From Candidatus Binataceae bacterium (GTDB lineage: Bacteria > Desulfobacterota > Binatia > Binatales > Binataceae), in contig JASHZA010000244.1 in assembly GCA_030042765.1 (NCBI GenBank), forward strand, positions 1 through 5,262: a DNA stretch of 5,262 nucleotides, given 5' to 3'. The position numbers and the translations under genes were made by a program. Each line of letters begins with the position of its first letter. Position 1 is the stretch's first letter. This document shows, in pieces, positions 5,030-5,262 of this stretch. The notes under the pieces were generated by a model. That model saw only the letters and a program-made list of their open reading frames with translations, made no database searches and was not told where the DNA came from.

Positions 5030-5262
5030 CAGCGCGGACGCGGCGGCGGCAGGTTTCCGCGCCGCAGCCCACGCCTCGCTTATTGGGCGATCGGCGCCGG
5101 CAAGATAGTACGGGCCGAACCGCCGGGGCCACCTCAAGGGCCGAAGAACTTGAGTAGGAGCTTGGAACCGCGCGGCTGGCTGGACTAGAAATACCGGAGC
5201 GACCGCCGATTCCCGGCAAAGGCCCGAACGCTTACTCGTACCCGCTTTGAATCCGCATCGAA
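5030..5262. other. Stretch with no recognisable gene
   Basis: After the methyltransferase stop I see no frame with recognisable protein motifs, no tRNA-like T-arm and no tandem repeat. GCGGCG (5040-5045) can pair with CGCCGC (5060-5065), a possible GC hairpin just after the stop, but no T-run follows. The open frames crossing it on either strand have compositions typical of GC-rich non-coding reading. Confidence 0.5.

Noticed and set aside
5040..5065. GC hairpin after the methyltransferase as a terminator
   Set aside because: The GCGGCG/CGCCGC stem has a long loop and no T-run follows, so it is not listed as a terminator.
4537..5157. Plus-strand frame of 206 codons overlapping the membrane methyltransferase
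   Set aside because: It is Arg/Gly-rich without motifs, while the other frame encodes clear membrane segments and the RHPxY and EE motifs.

Overview
The window is a GC-rich bacterial chromosome segment. It looks like an uncultivated soil or sediment lineage of the Binatota/Rokubacteria/Deltaproteobacteria kind. This placement is an inference from the gene families (a large cyclase-type AAA/TPR regulator, an SDR tail, a luciferase-like flavin oxidoreductase, a PaaI-type thioesterase) and is not demonstrated. Four genes look intact or intact within the window, three sets of gene remnants can be read, and there is one AT-rich divergent promoter region. I see no CRISPR array, tRNA, rRNA, insertion sequence or phage gene.

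Region by region: (1) 1-2483, plus strand, is the C-terminal 800-odd residues of an AAA_16 ATPase with a TPR-like tail. The frame is open to the left edge and the motif just before the first ATG (GRERE) belongs to the protein, so the real start lies outside the window. (2) 2484-3049 has no intact gene but is not empty. It holds two hairpins, a 13-codon relic of a second copy of the ATPase C-terminus (LKEAKILLDQLQG-stop), the last ~21 codons of a short-chain dehydrogenase, and a luciferase-like (LLM) flavin oxidoreductase that keeps its ribosome site, start, N-terminus and C-terminus but has lost its middle and has two frame changes. (3) 3050-3463, plus, is a PaaI-type hotdog thioesterase starting at GTG, whose Shine-Dalgarno overlaps the stop of the LLM relic. 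(4) 3486-4022, minus, is DNA-3-methyladenine glycosylase I (tag), convergent with the thioesterase. (5) 4023-4330 is a divergent control region, with an AT-rich island carrying opposed TATAAT boxes around an inverted repeat. (6) 4331-5029, plus, is a membrane methyltransferase of the isoprenylcysteine carboxyl methyltransferase type. (7) 5030-5262 shows nothing I can name.

The genes do not form one pathway. The SDR, LLM and thioesterase traces suggest an older plus-strand catabolic or CoA-linked operon from which only the thioesterase survives intact. The tag gene and the methyltransferase form a separate divergent pair. I did not find a convincing new biological system. The most informative part of the window is the 550-bp zone of decayed genes and the deletion structure within it.
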